From the NCBI RefSeq assembly GCF_024652905.1, contig NZ_CP102428.1, forward strand, positions 3,766,001 to 3,830,000: a DNA stretch of 64,000 nucleotides, in the 5' to 3' direction. How positions within the stretch are numbered: position 1 is the stretch's first letter; every line of letters starts with the position of its first letter. Under the pieces are notes generated by a model, which saw nothing but the letters and a program-made list of their open reading frames with translations, ran no database searches and was not told where the DNA came from. This stretch comes from Pseudomonas oryzihabitans (GTDB lineage Bacteria > Pseudomonadota > Gammaproteobacteria > Pseudomonadales > Pseudomonadaceae). A program made the translations under genes and the position numbers. Positions 61,707 through 64,000 of this stretch are shown here, piece after piece.

Positions 61707-62645
61707 ATGCAGCGCATCCGCGTCATCGACTCCCACACCGGCGGTGAACCCACCCGCCTGGTCCTCGATGGTTTTCCCGATCTGGGCCAGGGCAGCATGG
61801 CCGAGCGCCGCACCCGGCTGGCCGGGGAGCATGACGCCTTCCGCCGGGCCTGCATGCGTGAACCGCGCGGCAACGAGGTGCTGGTCGGCGCCCTGCTCTG
61901 TGAGCCGGTATCTCCTGCCGCCAGCGCTGGCGTGGTGTTCTTCAACGAAGTCGGCTACCTCGGGATGTGTGGCCACGGCACCATTGGCCTGGTCGTCTCC
62001 CTGGCCCATCTTGGCCGGATCGGCCCTGGCGATCACCTGATCGAGACGCCGGTGGGCGATGTCACCGCCACCCTGCACGACGATGGCAGCGTCAGCGTGC
62101 GCAATGTCCCGGCCTATCGCTACCGGCAGGGCGTGCAGGTGGAGATTCCCGATCATGGCCCGGTCACCGGCGACATCGCCTGGGGTGGCAACTGGTTCTT
62201 TCTCTGTGCCGATCACGGCCAGCGCGTCGCCGCCGACAACCTCGACGGCCTGCTCACCTTCAGTCTGGCCCTGCGGGGCGCCCTGGAGGCCGCAGGTATC
62301 ACCGGCGAGCAGGGCGGCCATATCGATCACATCGAACTCTTCGCCGACGACCCGGACGGCGCCGACAGTCGCAGCTATGTGCTCTGCCCGGGCCGCGCCT
62401 ATGACCGCTCGCCCTGCGGCACCGGCACCAGCGCCAAGCTGGCCTGCCTGGCGGCGGACGGCGATCTCGAACCCGGCGCCGTCTGGCAGCAGGCCAGCGT
62501 CATCGGCAGTCGTTTCGAGGCCCATTACCAAGCGGGCGACGAGGGCCGCATCCTGCCGGTGATCCGTGGGCGCGCCCACGTCATGGCCGAGGCGACCCTG
62601 CTGCTGGCCGCCGACGATCCCTTCGCCTGGGGCATCCCGGGGTGA
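61707..62645 (+). CDS. lhpA: 4-hydroxyproline 2-epimerase (proline racemase family)
   Basis: This 312-residue enzyme of the proline racemase superfamily has both catalytic cysteines: Cys in GMCGHGTIG (about residue 88) and Cys in [11 protein letters not shown] (about 236). Having two Cys indicates an epimerase or racemase rather than a dehydratase (Thr in place of the first or second Cys). It begins [24 protein letters not shown], typical of 4-hydroxyproline epimerases. The neighbouring dehydrogenase subunits support conversion of trans-4-hydroxy-L-proline to cis-4-hydroxy-D-proline. Confidence 0.94.
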   Translation: MQRIRVIDSHTGGEPTRLVLDGFPDLGQGSMAERRTRLAGEHDAFRRACMREPRGNEVLVGALLCEPVSPAASAGVVFFNEVGYLGMCGHGTIGLVVSLAHLGRIGPGDHLIETPVGDVTATLHDDGSVSVRNVPAYRYRQGVQVEIPDHGPVTGDIAWGGNWFFLCADHGQRVAADNLDGLLTFSLALRGALEAAGITGEQGGHIDHIELFADDPDGADSRSYVLCPGRAYDRSPCGTGTSAKLACLAADGDLEPGAVWQQASVIGSRFEAHYQAGDEGRILPVIRGRAHVMAEATLLLAADDPFAWGIPG

Positions 62646-63757
62646 AGTCGGTAGCGGAGGTTCTCGTCGTTGGCGGCGGCATCGTCGGGGCCAGCTGCGC
62701 TGCGGCCCTGGCCGCGCGGGGCTGTCGCGTGCGGGTGCTGGACGCCGGCCTGCCCGGCGCCTCCGCCGCTGGCATGGGCCACCTAGTGGTGATGGATGAC
62801 GACCCCGCCGAACTGACCTTGAGCGCCCGCTCCCTGGCACTCTGGCGTGAGCTGGTGCCCCAGTTGCCGGGCGCCGCCGACTACCGCAACTGCGGCACCC
62901 TCTGGCTGGCCCGCGACGCCGCCGAACTGGAGCTGATCGAAGAGAAACGTCAGCGCCTGGACGCCCAGGGCGTCGCCAACCAGCCGCTCGACGCTGCGGC
63001 GACTGCCGCCGCCGAACCGGCACTGACTGCCCTGGCCGGCAGTCTAGAGGTGCCTGGCGATGGTCTGCTCTATGCCCCGGTAGTCGCCGCCTGGTTGCTG
63101 CAGCGCTCGCCACTGATCGAATTCCAGCGCGCCCGGGTAAGCACCGTCGAAGGCCAGCGCGTACGGCTGGACGATGGTCGCTGGCTGAGCGCTGATGCCG
63201 TGGTGCTTGCCGCCGGCCTGCAGGCCGCCAGCCTATGCCCGGACCTGCCGCTGGTGCCGAAGAAGGGTCATCTGTTGATCACCGACCGCTATCCCGAGCA
63301 GGTCCGCCACCAGCTGGTGGAAATCGGTTACGGCGCCAGCGCTCACGCCAGCAGCGGCGCCTCGGTGGCCTTCAATGTCCAGCCGCGGCCCACCGGCCAG
63401 TTGCTGATCGGTTCGTCGCGGCAATTCGAGCGTCCGGATATGGCCGTGGAACCCGCGGTGGTTGGCCAGCTGTTGCGCCGCGCCCTGGACTTCCTGCCGG
63501 GTCTGATCCATACCTCGCTGATCCGCGGCTGGACCGGTCAGCGCGCCGCCAGTCCCGACGGCCTGCCCTTGATCGGCGCCCATCCCGACCAGCCCGGTCT
63601 GTGGCTGGCGGTCGGTCACGAGGGCCTGGGCGTCACCACCGCGCCGGCCACTGCCGAAGCCATCGCCAATGGACTGTTCGGCGAGTCTTCGACGTTCCAC
63701 GTGGAACCCTTCGCACCGGCGCGTTTCACTACCGCGCCGAGGAGCCAGGCATGCTGA
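62642..63757 (+). CDS. lhpB: FAD-dependent oxidoreductase, D-hydroxyproline dehydrogenase-type subunit
   Basis: This 371-residue DAO-family flavoprotein has an N-terminal FAD-binding motif [21 protein letters not shown] (GxGxxG type, about residues 7-27) and the matching C-terminal [40 protein letters not shown]. The GTG at 62642 overlaps the epimerase stop. It is presumably one subunit of the cytoplasmic or membrane-linked dehydrogenase that oxidises cis-4-hydroxy-D-proline. A perfect parS palindrome lies within its last codons (FHVEP). Confidence 0.9.
   Translation: MKSVAEVLVVGGGIVGASCAAALAARGCRVRVLDAGLPGASAAGMGHLVVMDDDPAELTLSARSLALWRELVPQLPGAADYRNCGTLWLARDAAELELIEEKRQRLDAQGVANQPLDAAATAAAEPALTALAGSLEVPGDGLLYAPVVAAWLLQRSPLIEFQRARVSTVEGQRVRLDDGRWLSADAVVLAAGLQAASLCPDLPLVPKKGHLLITDRYPEQVRHQLVEIGYGASAHASSGASVAFNVQPRPTGQLLIGSSRQFERPDMAVEPAVVGQLLRRALDFLPGLIHTSLIRGWTGQRAASPDGLPLIGAHPDQPGLWLAVGHEGLGVTTAPATAEAIANGLFGESSTFHVEPFAPARFTTAPRSQAC
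63694..63707. other. parS-type palindrome within the FAD oxidoreductase gene
   Basis: GTTCCACGTGGAAC is a perfect 14-bp match to the ParB half-site pair, inside the coding sequence. It is the third such site in the window, after 5231-5246 (perfect) and 29917-29930 (one mismatch). Confidence 0.7.
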
Positions 63758-63987
63758 CCCTGTTCATCGATGGTGAGCGCCTGCAGGTCCGCCCCGGCAG
63801 CCTGCTCACCGCCGCCCTGGCCAAGAGCGGCAACCCCGCCGCGCGCCGTTCGGTGACCGGGGAGGCCCGAGCACCTTTCTGCGGCATGGGCGTCTGCCAG
63901 GAATGCCGGGTGCAGGTCGATGGCGTACGCCGTCTGGCGTGCCAGACCTGCTGCCAGGACGGCATGCAGGTGGAGCGCCTGTCATGA
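63751..63987 (+). CDS. (2Fe-2S)-binding subunit of the dehydrogenase
   Basis: This 78-residue protein has the plant-type ferredoxin-like cluster motif CGMGVCQEC followed by a distal Cys (LACQTCCQDG). It matches the small subunit of multi-subunit hydroxyproline/D-amino-acid dehydrogenases and sarcosine-oxidase-like complexes. Its ATG overlaps the preceding stop by 7 bp, and its own stop overlaps the next ATG, so it is translationally coupled. It is named lhpF or lhpE in some schemes; I leave the symbol blank. Confidence 0.9.
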   Translation: MLTLFIDGERLQVRPGSLLTAALAKSGNPAARRSVTGEARAPFCGMGVCQECRVQVDGVRRLACQTCCQDGMQVERLS

Positions 63988-64000
63988 AAGCCACGCGCTG
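63984..64000 (+). CDS. Next gene of the operon, start only (partial at window end)
   Basis: An ATG overlapping the stop of the 2Fe-2S gene (ATGA) opens a frame MKATR... that leaves the window after five full codons. By position it is expected to be the FAD/NAD(P)-binding large subunit of the same dehydrogenase (inference). Confidence 0.5.

Overview
The window is high-GC DNA from a gammaproteobacterium, most probably a Pseudomonas, perhaps of the P. oryzihabitans type (species level is inference). The evidence is gene order and protein character. atpD-atpC-glmU-deoR-glmS is the usual origin-proximal order. TonB is of the long TonB1 type. The pair uvrD ... rpiR-lysR/pycA-pycB follows the order I recall from P. 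aeruginosa. Perfect ParB (parS) palindromes and a DnaA-box pair fit a position near oriC. No rRNA, tRNA, CRISPR array, insertion sequence or prophage was seen.

Layout. 1-5.2 kb: end of the ATP synthase operon, a terminator, then amino-sugar/UDP-GlcNAc genes (glmU, a DeoR regulator with a palindromic operator, glmS). 5.2-17.2 kb: housekeeping and membrane genes (COG0523 GTPase, Fur-box-controlled tonB, two Kef-type antiporters, thioesterase, SDR, SMI1/KNR4 protein, Tim44-domain protein, uvrD with an EamA protein). 17.2-18.1 kb: an orphan hcp (type VI secretion tube protein) with a sigma-54 promoter, a 20-bp upstream palindrome and a 7-bp tandem duplication that removes its normal stop. 18.1-23.6 kb: RpiR regulator and the two-subunit pyruvate carboxylase with its divergent LysR regulator. 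23.6-27.4 kb: a manganese (SitABCD/MntABCD-type) ABC transporter. It is preceded by a 43-codon gene that looks like a duplicated, mutated copy of the sitA leader and signal peptide; both copies carry an MntR-type box. 27.4-32.3 kb: CBS protein, TonB-dependent siderophore receptor and a PirRS/PfeRS-like two-component system. 32.3-35.6 kb: two GNAT acetyltransferases and a PaiB-like protein divergent from a MocR regulator.

35.6-40.6 kb: an accessory segment, richer in AT by eye. It holds a three-gene envelope cassette (OmpA-type lipoprotein, five-TM coiled-coil membrane protein, exported VWA-like protein) that I cannot assign to a known system, plus two small genes. 40.6-47.7 kb: amino-acid ABC transporter, homocysteine methyltransferase-like enzyme, CitMHS citrate transporter, TerC protein and a Na/Pi cotransporter. 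47.7-53 kb: REP-type palindromes, ampC beta-lactamase, hexose-6-phosphate mutarotase, asparaginase and an alanine/glycine symporter. 53-55.2 kb: XRE regulator and diguanylate cyclase. 55.3-59 kb: probable polyamine genes (PotF-type binding protein, acetylpolyamine amidohydrolase-like enzyme, cupin, AraC regulator). 59.1-64 kb: aspartase, a divergent LysR regulator and the start of a hydroxyproline/D-amino-acid catabolic operon (epimerase, FAD dehydrogenase, 2Fe-2S subunit), which runs off the window.

The most notable observations are the MntS-like small gene made from a signal-peptide duplication, the unassigned envelope cassette at 35.8-39.8 kb, and the hcp gene with its displaced stop. The parS sites and several well-formed operators that tie regulators to neighbouring genes come next.
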